A stretch of 64,000 nucleotides of DNA from Bacteroidales bacterium (lineage in GTDB: Bacteria; Bacteroidota; Bacteroidia; Bacteroidales; F082), in assembly GCA_023229245.1 (NCBI GenBank), contig JALNZU010000002.1:1-64000 (forward strand), given 5' to 3'. The notes beneath the pieces were generated by a model, which saw nothing but the letters and a program-made list of their open reading frames with translations, was not told where the DNA came from and did not search any database. Positions 49,376-58,891 of this stretch are shown here, one piece after another. Made by a program: the position numbers and the translations under genes. How positions within the stretch are numbered: the first letter of the stretch is position 1; each line of letters starts with the position of its first letter.

Positions 49376-51820
49376 TTATTTTTTTTGTTCATTTTTGGAA
49401 GGTAAAAGCGAAAGTTCGATCACTTCCATCATTTTATCTACAAAATGGAACTGAACACCTGTAACATATTCTTCTTTTATTTCAATAAAGTCGCGTTTAT
49501 TTTCTTGTGAGAGGATGATATCTTTTATTTTCCCTCTTTTTGCTGCCAATATTTTTTCTTTGATACCTCCTACCGGCAACAGTTTACCTCGAAGCGTGAT
49601 TTCTCCTGTCATTGCCAATCGGGGTTTAACTTTTCGTTTGGTAAATGCCGACACTAATGCAGTGAATATAGTAATTCCTGCTGAGGGTCCGTCTTTTGGT
49701 GTAGCTCCTTCAGGTACGTGTATATGTACATTCCATTGTGAGAAGAGATCAGGTTCTAACTCAAAATCCGTTGCATTTGCTTTTAAAAATTCATAGGCTA
49801 TAGTAGCCGATTCTTTCATCACATCACCTAGATTACCGGTAAGTTTCAGATCCCCTTTACCTTTACTCAGGCTTACTTCTATAAACAACAGCTCTCCTCC
49901 TACCGGAGTCCATGCAAGTCCTGTAACTACTCCGGGAGTTTCGTGTATCGCAGCTTCTTCTCTATGATATAGTGGGATGCCAAGCACTTTCTCCAAATCG
50001 TCTTTAGTTACCTTGGCTTCATATGGCTGTTCCATAGCCAAATGCTTAGCCTTGTTGCGTATGATGCGTGCGATCTGCCGTTCCAAGGAACGTACACCTG
50101 CTTCACGGGTATAATCTTCAATAATTGTTCCCAAAACTCTTTTAGGGAAGCGTATCTGTGAAGCTTTCATACCGTGCTCTGTAATTTGTTTTGGGATCAA
50201 ATGCTTTTTGGCTATTTCTAATTTTTCTTCTACTAAATAACCGCTCAAATCTATTACCTCCATACGGTCACGCAAAGCCGGATGAACGGTTGATAGTGTG
50301 TTTGCAGTAGCAATGAACATCACTTTCGACAAATCGAAATCTATTTCTATGAAGTTGTCATAAAACCTGTTATTCTGCTCAGGGTCTAATATTTCAAGCA
50401 ATGCTGCCTGAGGGTCGCCGCTTATATTATGGCCAATCACTTTATCAATTTCGTCAAGTACAAAAACCGGATTGGCACTTTTTACCTTTTTCAGGTTTTG
50501 TATGATTCTTCCCGGCATAGCTCCAATATATGTTTTTCGGTGTCCGCGAAGCTCCGATTCATCGCGTAACCCACCGAGCGACATCCGAATATATTTTCGG
50601 CCTACAGCGCGTGCGACAGATTTACCGAGAGAAGTTTTACCTACACCTGGAGGACCTACTAAACAAAGAATTGGAGCTTTTAAGTCTTGCTTAAGTTTGT
50701 ACACTGCAAGGTGTTCAATAATACGTTCTTTAACTTTTTCAAGGCCATAATGGTCTTCATCCAATATTCGTTGTGCCCGTTTCAGATCAAAATTGTCTTT
50801 AGTGAGTTCATTCCATGGCAACTCCACCAAATAATCTAAATAATTGAACTGTATTCCGTATTCAGCTGCCTGTGGGTGCATGCGTCTTAGCTTAATAAGC
50901 TCTCTATCAAAGACCTGCTTTACTTCTTTACTCCATTTCTTTTTGGAGGCTTTATTTTTCAACTCTTCTATTTCAAGCTCATTAGGCGATCCACCCAACT
51001 CTTCCTGTATGGTTTTAAGCTGTTGATTCAGGAAATAGTCGCGTTGCTGTTTATCGATATCTATCTTTACCTTATTTTGTATCTGGGTTTTAAGCTCAAG
51101 CATTTGCAACTCTTTGGTCAGTGCTGCCAGAACTTTATTAGCCCGTTCGATCAACGAAGGCATTTCAAGCAAAGCTTGTTTTTCGGTATTATTTATATTC
51201 AGATTGCTTGACACGAAGTGTACTAAAAACACAGTGCTTTCAATATTGTTCAGTGCAATAGCAGCTTCGGGAGGGATATTTGGCGAGTTTTGAATGATTT
51301 GCAGGGCAATATCTTTGATAGATTGAATCAAAGCCAGAAAATCAGGTTCGTTATTCACCGGTTCTTCTGGCTCATATGCACTGACACGAGCTTTAAAATA
51401 CGGGTCTTCCTGAGTGATAGCTTCAAGTTGAAATCGTTTTTTACCCTGAATGATGACAGTTGTATTACCGTCGGGCATATGAAGGGTTTTTAAGATAGTA
51501 GCCACCGTACCTATAGTGAATAGATCATCGGCAACAGGGTCTTCCACCGACGCATCCTTTTGAGATACCACACCTATAGTTTTATTTCCTCTGTAGGCTT
51601 CCCGAACCAATTGTATCGACTTATTTCGTCCTACCGTGATAGGAATAACGACGCCAGGGAATAATACTGCATTGCGTAATGGCAAGATAGGCACTTCTTC
51701 CGGTATTGATTCTGCGTTGATAACTTTTTCGTCTTCTATAGACAATAATGGGATCGATTCGCCCTCTGATTCAATTATATCCAAAAAATCCAACATAAAT
51801 CCGCCTTGTATTTTTGACAT
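49376..51820 (-). CDS. lon: ATP-dependent protease Lon
   Basis: Cytoplasmic AAA+ serine protease that removes damaged and regulatory proteins. The 814 residues contain the N-terminal substrate domain (VPILPLRNAVLFPGVVIPI), the AAA+ module with Walker A GPPGVGKTS and Walker B PVFVLDEIDKV, and the protease domain with catalytic Ser in DGPSAGITIF and Lys in LRGKLLPVGGIKEKILAA. All motifs are intact. The ATG at 51820 is used; an internal ATG eight codons later is equally plausible. No -7 element was identified upstream. Confidence 0.95.
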   Translation of the reverse strand: MSKIQGGFMLDFLDIIESEGESIPLLSIEDEKVINAESIPEEVPILPLRNAVLFPGVVIPITVGRNKSIQLVREAYRGNKTIGVVSQKDASVEDPVADDLFTIGTVATILKTLHMPDGNTTVIIQGKKRFQLEAITQEDPYFKARVSAYEPEEPVNNEPDFLALIQSIKDIALQIIQNSPNIPPEAAIALNNIESTVFLVHFVSSNLNINNTEKQALLEMPSLIERANKVLAALTKELQMLELKTQIQNKVKIDIDKQQRDYFLNQQLKTIQEELGGSPNELEIEELKNKASKKKWSKEVKQVFDRELIKLRRMHPQAAEYGIQFNYLDYLVELPWNELTKDNFDLKRAQRILDEDHYGLEKVKERIIEHLAVYKLKQDLKAPILCLVGPPGVGKTSLGKSVARAVGRKYIRMSLGGLRDESELRGHRKTYIGAMPGRIIQNLKKVKSANPVFVLDEIDKVIGHNISGDPQAALLEILDPEQNNRFYDNFIEIDFDLSKVMFIATANTLSTVHPALRDRMEVIDLSGYLVEEKLEIAKKHLIPKQITEHGMKASQIRFPKRVLGTIIEDYTREAGVRSLERQIARIIRNKAKHLAMEQPYEAKVTKDDLEKVLGIPLYHREEAAIHETPGVVTGLAWTPVGGELLFIEVSLSKGKGDLKLTGNLGDVMKESATIAYEFLKANATDFELEPDLFSQWNVHIHVPEGATPKDGPSAGITIFTALVSAFTKRKVKPRLAMTGEITLRGKLLPVGGIKEKILAAKRGKIKDIILSQENKRDFIEIKEEYVTGVQFHFVDKMMEVIELSLLPSKNEQKK

Positions 51821-51880
51821 GTATTAAGACAAGTTGACATAATTATTACTCTATTGACAATTTGGCCACCCTCAGATGGC

Positions 51881-51914
51881 AAAAAGCCCATGATAGCCGT
51901 ATTTTATCATGGGC
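51881..51914 (-). terminator. Rho-independent terminator of the GlmU-like gene
   Basis: GCCCATGATA (51886-51895) pairs with TATCATGGGC (51905-51914) in a perfect ten-base stem with nine loop bases. On the minus strand it is followed by TTTTT. It ends the transcript of the gene whose stop is at 51947. Confidence 0.9.
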
Positions 51915-51946
51915 AGTAAGTATGGCAAATGCTATGCCAGTCGTTC

Positions 51947-53137
51947 TCAGGCTCGTCTGTTTTTATAAGTCATATTAAATATCTCCGAAAAGATCTTTCG
52001 CTCGATATTATCAAATTTTTTTCCTCTGCGTGCATAGACTACTTCAGCCGTTTTAAGAGCTTTACGCAGTTGGTAATCAACAAACCCATGAGTACCACCC
52101 CAAGAAAAAGATGGGATAAAATTGCGTTGAAATCCTGAACCAAAAATATTGGCATTGACCCCAACGACTGTACCAGTGTTCAACATGGTATTGATACCGC
52201 ATTTGCTATGGTCGCCCATGATAGTACCACAAAACTGCAAACCTGTCTGCACGAAGCAGTCTTCGGCATACGACCAGAGTTTCACTTCCTCATAAGTGTT
52301 TTTCAGATTGGAAGTATTAGTGTCTGCACCCAGGTTACACCATTCACCTAAAACGCTATTACCTAAGAATCCGTCATGTGATTTATTGGAATATCCAAAG
52401 ATCATAGTTTCGGATATCTCGCCACCAACTTTTGAGAAAGGACCTATGGTTGTGCCGCCATAAATTTTTGCATCCATCTTAACAACAGCATGATCGCATA
52501 TGGCAATAGGGCCTCTTAGCTTTGCACCTTCCATCACTTCCGCATCACGGCCTATATAAATCGGGCCTGCTGAGGCATTCAAGAAACAAAATTCGACACG
52601 AGCACCTTCTTCAATAAAGATATTTTCAGCCTGAACTACACCATTAGTCTTAGAAATAGCTTGAGATTTTCGTCCTTTAGTCAGCAGCTCAAAATCGGAG
52701 CGCAACGCATCGCCATTGTGATGAAAAATATCCCAGGTATTTTCCAACTTCACAAAGTCGCAAACTGATTCAATATTTTCAATAGTATCTTCGGCACCTT
52801 CTTCACCCAAACTTTTTAAGCTGTCGTGACTAAGAAACATTGCAATTACTGTATCTCGTCGTACCAAAACCTGATCTTTTTTCAGTTTTCCAATTTCCTG
52901 AACCAATTCAGGATTAGGGCAAATAGAACCATTGATCAAAATATTTTCTTGTGCTTCGATCAATGGGAATTTCTCGCTCAGATAAGCTTCAGTAAGGCTT
53001 GAAGTGGTGGCATTCAGATACTTCTCCCATTTTTCACGTATGGTTAGAATTCCAAAACGAATATCAGCTACAGGCCGGGTAAATGTTAACGGGAGCAGGC
53101 TTTGTCGGGTAGCGCTGTCAAAAAGAATATAATTCAT
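51947..53137 (-). CDS. GlmU-family sugar nucleotidyltransferase/acetyltransferase (Bacteroidota type)
   Basis: A 396-residue protein of the alternative GlmU family found in Bacteroidota, thought to make UDP-GlcNAc from glucosamine-1-phosphate. The N-terminal half starts MNYILFDSATRQSLLPLTFTRPVADIRFG (nucleotidyltransferase fold, without the usual G-x-G-T-R loop). The C-terminal half is a left-handed parallel beta-helix with hexapeptide repeats (GPIYIGRDAEVMEGAKLRGPIAICDHAVV region, NTMLNTGTVVGVNANIFG). It is monocistronic, with a terminator after it. Substrate assignment follows the family annotation, not a visible residue. Confidence 0.85.
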   Translation of the reverse strand: MNYILFDSATRQSLLPLTFTRPVADIRFGILTIREKWEKYLNATTSSLTEAYLSEKFPLIEAQENILINGSICPNPELVQEIGKLKKDQVLVRRDTVIAMFLSHDSLKSLGEEGAEDTIENIESVCDFVKLENTWDIFHHNGDALRSDFELLTKGRKSQAISKTNGVVQAENIFIEEGARVEFCFLNASAGPIYIGRDAEVMEGAKLRGPIAICDHAVVKMDAKIYGGTTIGPFSKVGGEISETMIFGYSNKSHDGFLGNSVLGEWCNLGADTNTSNLKNTYEEVKLWSYAEDCFVQTGLQFCGTIMGDHSKCGINTMLNTGTVVGVNANIFGSGFQRNFIPSFSWGGTHGFVDYQLRKALKTAEVVYARRGKKFDNIERKIFSEIFNMTYKNRRA

Positions 53138-53252
53138 AAAAAAAGTACTGTTTCTCTAACGGTTACAACGAGTAAAATTAGGATATATTGGCTTACACTG
53201 GCGTATTTTGTTGATAAAATAACAGAATTGTTAAGAAGTATGTATTGAGTAC

Positions 53253-53286
53253 AAAAAAACCCTCATCCATAAGGTAGACAAGGGTT
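53253..53286 (-). terminator. Rho-independent terminator of rpmE2
   Basis: AACCCT (53258-53263) pairs with AGGGTT (53281-53286). On the minus strand the stem is followed by seven T bases. It lies 24 bases after the L31 stop codon. Confidence 0.75.
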
Positions 53287-53309
53287 CATATATCGTACGA
53301 CAAACCGGA

Positions 53310-53576
53310 TTATTTTTCCCTTGCCTCAAGATGTTTCTTATATCTGTTTTTGAACTTATCCACACGACCAGCAGTATCAACCAATTTCATCTTACCAGTA
53401 TAAAATGGATGCGATGTATGCGAAATCTCTAACTTGATCAACGGATACTCGTTACCATCTTCCCATACAATAGTTTCTTTACTACGAGCGGTTGAACGAG
53501 ACAAAAAACTATAATCGTTCGACATGTCTTTAAATACAACAAGTCTGTAATCTTTCGGATGAATGTCTTTTTTCAT
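53310..53576 (-). CDS. rpmE2: 50S ribosomal protein L31 type B
   Basis: The 88 residues start MKKDIHPKDYRLVVFKD and contain ISHTSHPFYTGKMKLVDTAGRVDKF, diagnostic of L31. No cysteines are present, so this is the zinc-independent type B form. Its own terminator follows. Confidence 0.95.
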   Translation of the reverse strand: MKKDIHPKDYRLVVFKDMSNDYSFLSRSTARSKETIVWEDGNEYPLIKLEISHTSHPFYTGKMKLVDTAGRVDKFKNRYKKHLEAREK

Positions 53577-53796
53577 TGCGTATTCAGCTATATATTTTTA
53601 GGGCTGCAAAATTATTATCTTTCAATGGAATAACCAAATTATTCTGGCTTTTTTATGTAAAAAATCCAGGATTCTATTTTATCTTCTTCATCTGATTGAT
53701 TATCAAGCTGCTTTTAAAGTGTAGATTTTCGCTGCTCGAACAGTTTTCAAAAATATTTCAGGCGATCACACAAAAATCCATGAAATCGATCGTTAA

Positions 53797-54876
53797 TCAG
53801 TGAGAGTATTCACTTAATTCTATAAGAAATTGCATGGTATCAATCTGATCAGCATATACATCTATTGAAGGTTTTTGTGCCTGGCCAAAATGGTCTGAGC
53901 CTTTAAACCACCCGTTTTTAGAAACAATACATTGTACCTCCGACTGCTGCGAGCTAAGTCGAGCAATAAGCTGATCAGTATCATGATAAAAATCATAATG
54001 CAAAACGCCAACCGGACTGCTTAACGACTGATGCGGGCGCAAAAGCACGAACCCATTGTCGTAGTGAGCTTCTTTATTGACTAATAATAAGGATTTGTTA
54101 TACAAATAGTTGTTGAAATATTTAGAGTGGCTTATGATATTTTCGTAGCGTTCAAATCCTGGAAACATTTCTTTGGGATCATACCCTATCGGCAAATACA
54201 GCATGGACACATTCCGGCATCCTAATCCAAAAAAGCTGAACACATCTACAGACAGTTGTTGCAGATCGTTTATAGTTTCATCACCATTAAAGACTGCCAA
54301 TCCATTTCTGTTTCGCCTTATAATATGAGGGTAACGCGAAAAATAGTATTCAAAATAGCGGGATGTATTATTGCTTCCTGTAGCTATGATGGCATCTACC
54401 TTTTTAAATGGATCGGCTGTAAATTCAGCCAGTCCTTCCACAAGGGGTTCAAAAGATACTAAGATGTTGAATAAGGCAGGTAGTAAATAAGGGTCGTCAG
54501 AAGAAAGTTTTCCAATAAACCGGTTACCGCTTATGAGTACACACATAAAATCGTGAAATCCAACAACTGGAATATTTCCGGCCATGACTACTCCAATGTT
54601 CAGCGGTTTATCACTCTTCCCAACCGAATATTTTTGCAGCCAGTTTGTCAAGTCTTGTTCATTTAAAAGCCGTACTATACCATCAAAAGCTAATAAAATA
54701 TTTTCTTCAGTAAACCATGCATTGTTTTGCATAGCTTTTTGAATGGCATGAGCCAGATGGTTTTCTTGTTCATTGAAAAACGTTTCTTTACTAATAGGGT
54801 AGCTTTCAATAAATTGGCTTAGAAATTCCCTTAAACGTATAAATGCTTGCTGTCGCTGTTTTAAACTTAAGTTCAT
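53797..54876 (-). CDS. Acyl-CoA reductase, LuxC-like
   Basis: A 359-residue protein of the LuxC/acyl-CoA reductase family found next to serC in many Bacteroidota. It has the aldehyde-dehydrogenase-like layout: GVVMAGNIPVVGFHDFMCVL in the nucleotide-binding part, IIATGSNNTSRYFEYYF, RNGLAVFNGDET, and FFGLGCRNVSMLYLP holding the likely catalytic cysteine. It is divergent from serC with 128 bases between the start codons, and each direction has a TAnnTTTG element. In related genomes a small ferredoxin gene often lies between the two; none is present here. The physiological substrate is unknown. Confidence 0.85.
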   Translation of the reverse strand: MNLSLKQRQQAFIRLREFLSQFIESYPISKETFFNEQENHLAHAIQKAMQNNAWFTEENILLAFDGIVRLLNEQDLTNWLQKYSVGKSDKPLNIGVVMAGNIPVVGFHDFMCVLISGNRFIGKLSSDDPYLLPALFNILVSFEPLVEGLAEFTADPFKKVDAIIATGSNNTSRYFEYYFSRYPHIIRRNRNGLAVFNGDETINDLQQLSVDVFSFFGLGCRNVSMLYLPIGYDPKEMFPGFERYENIISHSKYFNNYLYNKSLLLVNKEAHYDNGFVLLRPHQSLSSPVGVLHYDFYHDTDQLIARLSSQQSEVQCIVSKNGWFKGSDHFGQAQKPSIDVYADQIDTMQFLIELSEYSH

Positions 54877-54895
54877 GAGTTATGGAAATGGTTTG

Positions 54896-54903
54896 CAAAA
54901 TTA
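54896..54903 (-). promoter_or_regulatory. -7 element of the acyl-CoA reductase gene
   Basis: The minus strand reads TAATTTTG (TAnnTTTG), 19 bases before the ATG at 54876. Confidence 0.55.
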
Positions 54904-54947
54904 ATGAATAAGTTGCGTTAAACTTTTCACAATTAAAATATTGTCTC

Positions 54948-54955
54948 TATCTTTG
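54948..54955 (+). promoter_or_regulatory. -7 element of the serC operon
   Basis: TATCTTTG matches TAnnTTTG, 49 bases before the serC ATG. TTTTC at 54924-54928 lies 19 bases upstream in the -33 position. Confidence 0.6.
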
Positions 54956-55004
54956 TCGCATAAAACTTATTTTTTGTTACTAACAATTAAATACCTTATT
55001 TAAC

Positions 55005-56078
55005 ATGAAGAAGCATAACTTTTATGCAGGCCCATCTATACTTCCGGCCTACACTATTGAAAAGACTATTGAGGGTATCAAAGATTTTGCGGGCATGGGT
55101 CTGTCCGTACTTGAAATCTCCCACCGCAGCAAACAATTTGTGGCAGTAGTTGACCAAGCGGTTGCTTTATTCAAGGAGTTACTTTCTATTCCAGAAGGAT
55201 ATTCGGTACTTTTCCTGGGTGGAGGTGCCAGCATGCAGTTTTGCATGGTACCCTACAACCTATTGGCAACTAAAGCAACTTATCTGAATACAGGTGAATG
55301 GTCGAAGAAAGCCATCAAAGAAGCCAAACTATTTGGCGAGGTAGATATAGTGGCATCTTCTGAAGACAAGAATTTCAACTATATCCCGCGTGGATATACC
55401 ATTCCAACCGATGCCGATTACTTTCATATTACAAGCAACAACACTATTTTCGGCACACAGATACATGAAGACCCTGTATCACCTGTTCCATTAATCGCAG
55501 ATATGTCATCGGATATTTTCAGTCGTCCTATTGATGTATCCAAGTATGCAATTATTTATGGTGGCGCACAGAAAAACTTAGCTCCTTCGGGTGTAGCTTT
55601 TGTAATCATTAAAAACGATATACTCGGTAAGGTAGATCGTATGATCCCAACCATGCTTAAATATGAGACTCATATCAGTAAAGAATCTATGTTCAATACA
55701 CCACCTGTATTGCCTATCTTTTCTGCTCTTCAGACTCTGCAATGGCTCAAGGATCAGGGAGGTGTGGCTGAGATAGAAAAAATCAATATCAAGAAATCCA
55801 ATCTGTTGTATGATGAGATTGAGCGCAACAGTTTGTTCAAGCCTACTATTCCAGCCAAAGAAGACCGATCGAGAATGAATGTTTGCTTTGTGATGAATGA
55901 AGGCTTTGAACATCTTGAAAAGCCGTTTAACGATTTTGCTACCGAAAAAGGCATGGTAGGTATAAAAGGTCATCGCTCGGTAGGTGGTTTCAGAGCTTCA
56001 CTTTATAACGCACTTCCCTACGCAAGCGTTGAAGCTTTAGTAGCTGTGATGCAGGAATTTGAAAAAATGAATAAATAA
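55005..56078 (+). CDS. serC: Phosphoserine aminotransferase
   Basis: PLP enzyme converting 3-phosphohydroxypyruvate and glutamate to phosphoserine in serine synthesis (also used in PLP synthesis in some bacteria). The 357 residues contain the N-terminal FYAGPSILP, FLGGGASMQFCMVPYNL, and the PLP lysine Lys190 in YGGAQKNLAPSG. The C-terminus has GHRSVGGFRASLYNA. The gene is followed by serA after 31 bases, so two successive serine-pathway steps are co-expressed. Confidence 0.96.
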   Translation: MKKHNFYAGPSILPAYTIEKTIEGIKDFAGMGLSVLEISHRSKQFVAVVDQAVALFKELLSIPEGYSVLFLGGGASMQFCMVPYNLLATKATYLNTGEWSKKAIKEAKLFGEVDIVASSEDKNFNYIPRGYTIPTDADYFHITSNNTIFGTQIHEDPVSPVPLIADMSSDIFSRPIDVSKYAIIYGGAQKNLAPSGVAFVIIKNDILGKVDRMIPTMLKYETHISKESMFNTPPVLPIFSALQTLQWLKDQGGVAEIEKINIKKSNLLYDEIERNSLFKPTIPAKEDRSRMNVCFVMNEGFEHLEKPFNDFATEKGMVGIKGHRSVGGFRASLYNALPYASVEALVAVMQEFEKMNK

Positions 56079-56109
56079 TCCGACCTTTGGTCTATAACAT
56101 AGTAAAAAT

Positions 56110-57030
56110 ATGAGAAAAGTATTAGTAGCTACAGACAAGCCGTTTGCTAAGACAGCCTCCGATCAGATACGGGAAATCTTCGATCAGGCAGGATACCAAT
56201 GCAACTTTTTAGAGAAATATGGAGATCAGCAGAATTTCGTTCAAGCTGTTGCCGATGCCGAAGCAATAATTATCCGCAGTGATATTGTTGATGATGAATT
56301 GATGGCAGCTGCTCCTAATTTAAAAATCGTTGTACGAGCCGGAGCAGGTTATGATAATGTTGACCTTAAAGCTGCTACAGCTCGTGATGTAGTTGTGATG
56401 AACACTCCCGGACAAAACAGCAATGCAGTAGCTGAATTAGCTTTCGGAATGATGCTTTATCAAATCCGCAATCGATTCTCAGGCGGATCGGGAACTGAAT
56501 TGATGGGAAAAACACTCGGTATTCATGGATACGGAAATATAGGCAAGCATGTAGGGCGCATCGCCAAAGGATTTGGCATGACAGTTTATGCCTATCACCA
56601 CAACCCGGCACGAAACGCTGAGATTGAACAAGATGGTATCAGTCCGGTCAATTCACCTGAAGAATTGTACAAGAAATGCCAGTATATTTCACTGAACATA
56701 CCTGCCAGAGAGCAAAACAAAAAGATCATCAACAAGGACTTGCTTGGTCTTATGCCGGAAAATGCGATGTTAGTTAATACAGCCCGTAAGGAAGTAATAT
56801 GCGAAGACAGTTTAAAACAAATCTTTGCAGAGCGTAAAGATTTTTCATACGTATCTGACTTAGCTCCCGGTAATGCTGCTGAGTTGGCAGAATATGCCAA
56901 TCGTATGTTCTTCCCACCCAAGAAAATGGGAGCTCAAACAGCAGAAGCAAATATCAATGCCGGTTTAGCGGCTGCCCGTCAGATCATCGCATTCTTCAAG
57001 GATAACGATATTCGATTTAAAGTAAACTAA
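56110..57030 (+). CDS. serA: D-3-phosphoglycerate dehydrogenase, short form with Lys at the catalytic His position
   Basis: Oxidises 3-phosphoglycerate to 3-phosphohydroxypyruvate, the first step of serine synthesis. The 306 residues consist only of substrate- and NAD-binding domains (VVRAGAGYDNVD, HGYGNIGKHVGRIA, LVNTARKEVI, SDLAPGN); there is no C-terminal ACT domain, so serine feedback through ACT is absent. The catalytic histidine of the usual PHIGAQT segment reads PKKMGAQT (Lys271-Lys272). Short enzymes with this substitution are known in Bacteroides and Entamoeba and are active. It follows serC and is followed by a terminator. Confidence 0.93.
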   Translation: MRKVLVATDKPFAKTASDQIREIFDQAGYQCNFLEKYGDQQNFVQAVADAEAIIIRSDIVDDELMAAAPNLKIVVRAGAGYDNVDLKAATARDVVVMNTPGQNSNAVAELAFGMMLYQIRNRFSGGSGTELMGKTLGIHGYGNIGKHVGRIAKGFGMTVYAYHHNPARNAEIEQDGISPVNSPEELYKKCQYISLNIPAREQNKKIINKDLLGLMPENAMLVNTARKEVICEDSLKQIFAERKDFSYVSDLAPGNAAELAEYANRMFFPPKKMGAQTAEANINAGLAAARQIIAFFKDNDIRFKVN

Positions 57031-57043
57031 GTCCGAATTTATG

Positions 57044-57088
57044 TGCAGGCATCTCATCAGTAAGGTGCCTGCATCTTTTATTTTTTTA
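57044..57088 (+). terminator. Rho-independent terminator after serA
   Basis: TGCAGGCA (57044-57051) pairs with TGCCTGCA (57066-57073), with 14 loop bases, and is followed by a T-rich tract. It separates the serC-serA unit from the four-helix-bundle gene. Confidence 0.85.
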
Positions 57089-57114
57089 ATTATCACCTTT
57101 TTATACTGCTTGTC

Positions 57115-57549
57115 ATGAGCGATCAAACTAATAGACAACAGGTCTTCTTTCGATTTGAGAATTTACGTATTTACCATAAGGCGTTGGAATATGCGTTATG
57201 GGTAAAAGAAAACACGAGCTTGTTGAGGTCTCAGGATTGTCAATTTGCGGACAATTTTTGTCAGACCTCCCAGCGAATATCAACCCATATAGCTGAGGGG
57301 TCGGCTCGTGAGAAGCCTTTGTTTATTCAACATCTGAAAGAGTCGAAAAGTGCCATACGGGTCTGCCTTGTTTTCACTACACTGGCTCACCGTTTGGAGA
57401 TGATCACTGATGAGCAGGAGAGCGAATCGCGTATCCAACTGATGGAAATGACCAAAATGTTGGGAGCTTTGATTACTTCGTTATTGAAGAATCCAACACC
57501 AGTACAAGAGCAATACGATGAAGATTATCTTCCTACTCAAAGCTGGTAA
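57115..57549 (+). CDS. Four-helix-bundle protein (S23/IVP-like)
   Basis: A 144-residue all-helical protein of the family first found as an intervening sequence in 23S rRNA genes. Features are FRFENLRIYHKALEYALWV near the start, ISTHIAEGSARE in the middle and LVFTTLAHRLEMITDEQ. No function is established for stand-alone members. It sits between serA and the DUF1015 gene, which are commonly adjacent in Bacteroidota, and after a terminator, so it may be an insertion in that order. No ribosomal RNA sequence surrounds it. Confidence 0.85.
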   Translation: MSDQTNRQQVFFRFENLRIYHKALEYALWVKENTSLLRSQDCQFADNFCQTSQRISTHIAEGSAREKPLFIQHLKESKSAIRVCLVFTTLAHRLEMITDEQESESRIQLMEMTKMLGALITSLLKNPTPVQEQYDEDYLPTQSW

Positions 57550-57614
57550 TTAATTGTTTTTATTATTCACTTACTTATTGAATTAATTAATTCTATTTCA
57601 ATCTATTATTTACT

Positions 57615-58862
57615 ATGGCTATACTCAAAGCTTTCAGGGGATGGCGTCCCCCGCAGCATATCGCTGCTCAATTAGCTTCCCGCCCGTACGATGTGTTAGA
57701 CTCAGCCGAGGCACGTGTGGAAGCAGAAGGAAATCCATACAGCCTGCTGCATATCATCAAACCCGAGATAGACTTGCCTGAAGATACCAATCTGTACAGT
57801 CAGGAAGTTTATGACAAGGCCAAAGAAAATTTTGCCTTATTCAAAGAAAAGGGATGGTTGGTACAAGATGAGCAGGACTATCTGTATATTTATGCACAGA
57901 CTATGGATGGTAAAACCCAGTACGGCATAGTAGGCTGTGCCGGTGTGGACGATTATATGAATAATCGCATCAAGAAACACGAGCTAACCCGGGCCGATAA
58001 AGAAGAAGACCGCATGAAGCATGTACGCATTACCAATGCCAATATGGAGCCGGTATTTTTCACCTATCCTGCCAACAACAGCATAGATAAGATCGTATCT
58101 GATTATGTCAATACAAATCAACCCGTCTATGACTTTACTGCAGCCGATGGATTTGGCCATCACTTCTGGGTCATAAAAGATCAAAAGTTAATAGGGGAAA
58201 TTATTCGCTTGTTTGCCGGGATACCTGCAACTTATGTGGCCGACGGACATCACAGAACCGCTGCTGCTGCATTGGTTGGTAACGAAAAACGAAAAGCCAA
58301 CTCAGCACATACCGGACAGGAAGAATATAACTTCTTCCTTGCAGTACATTTCCCTGATAATCAGCTTACAATAATCGACTATAACCGAGTAATCACCGAT
58401 TTGAACGGAAACACACCGGAACAATTTATAGAACTTCTGAAAACCGGATTTGTAGTTACTGAAAAAGGAAGCGAAATATACAAACCTAATCGTTTACACG
58501 AGTTTTCCATGTATTTGGAAGGTGTTTGGTACGCCTTAGAAGCAAAACCCGAAACTTATGACGATAATGATCCTATAGGTATGTTAGACGTAACAGTACT
58601 GACCCAACAAGTATTGGAGCCTATACTGAATATTAAAGACCTCAGAAGGTCGAACCGTATTGATTTCGTAGGTGGTATAAGAGGTTTAGGTGAGCTTAAA
58701 CGACGTGTTGACAGCGGTGAAATGGCTGTGGCATTTGCCTTGTATCCTGTCTCCATGAATCAACTGATGCATATAGCCGACACAGACAATATCATGCCCC
58801 CAAAAACAACCTGGTTTGAACCTAAGCTAAGATCAGGGCTTGTTGTGCATACCCTTGATTAA
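57615..58862 (+). CDS. DUF1015 family protein
   Basis: Cytoplasmic protein of 415 residues matching DUF1015. The visible marks are FRGWRPPQHIAAQLASRPYDV at the start (the family's R-P...A-P/S-PYDV pattern), HELTRADKEEDRMKHVR, and the ADGHHRTAAAALVG motif near residue 213. DUF1015 genes are regularly found beside serA and serC, and a role linked to serine metabolism has been suggested from that, but no activity is proven. A 58-codon ORF follows after 29 bases. Confidence 0.88.
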   Translation: MAILKAFRGWRPPQHIAAQLASRPYDVLDSAEARVEAEGNPYSLLHIIKPEIDLPEDTNLYSQEVYDKAKENFALFKEKGWLVQDEQDYLYIYAQTMDGKTQYGIVGCAGVDDYMNNRIKKHELTRADKEEDRMKHVRITNANMEPVFFTYPANNSIDKIVSDYVNTNQPVYDFTAADGFGHHFWVIKDQKLIGEIIRLFAGIPATYVADGHHRTAAAALVGNEKRKANSAHTGQEEYNFFLAVHFPDNQLTIIDYNRVITDLNGNTPEQFIELLKTGFVVTEKGSEIYKPNRLHEFSMYLEGVWYALEAKPETYDDNDPIGMLDVTVLTQQVLEPILNIKDLRRSNRIDFVGGIRGLGELKRRVDSGEMAVAFALYPVSMNQLMHIADTDNIMPPKTTWFEPKLRSGLVVHTLD

Positions 58863-58891
58863 CTACTTAATAACTAATAAATACTCATACA

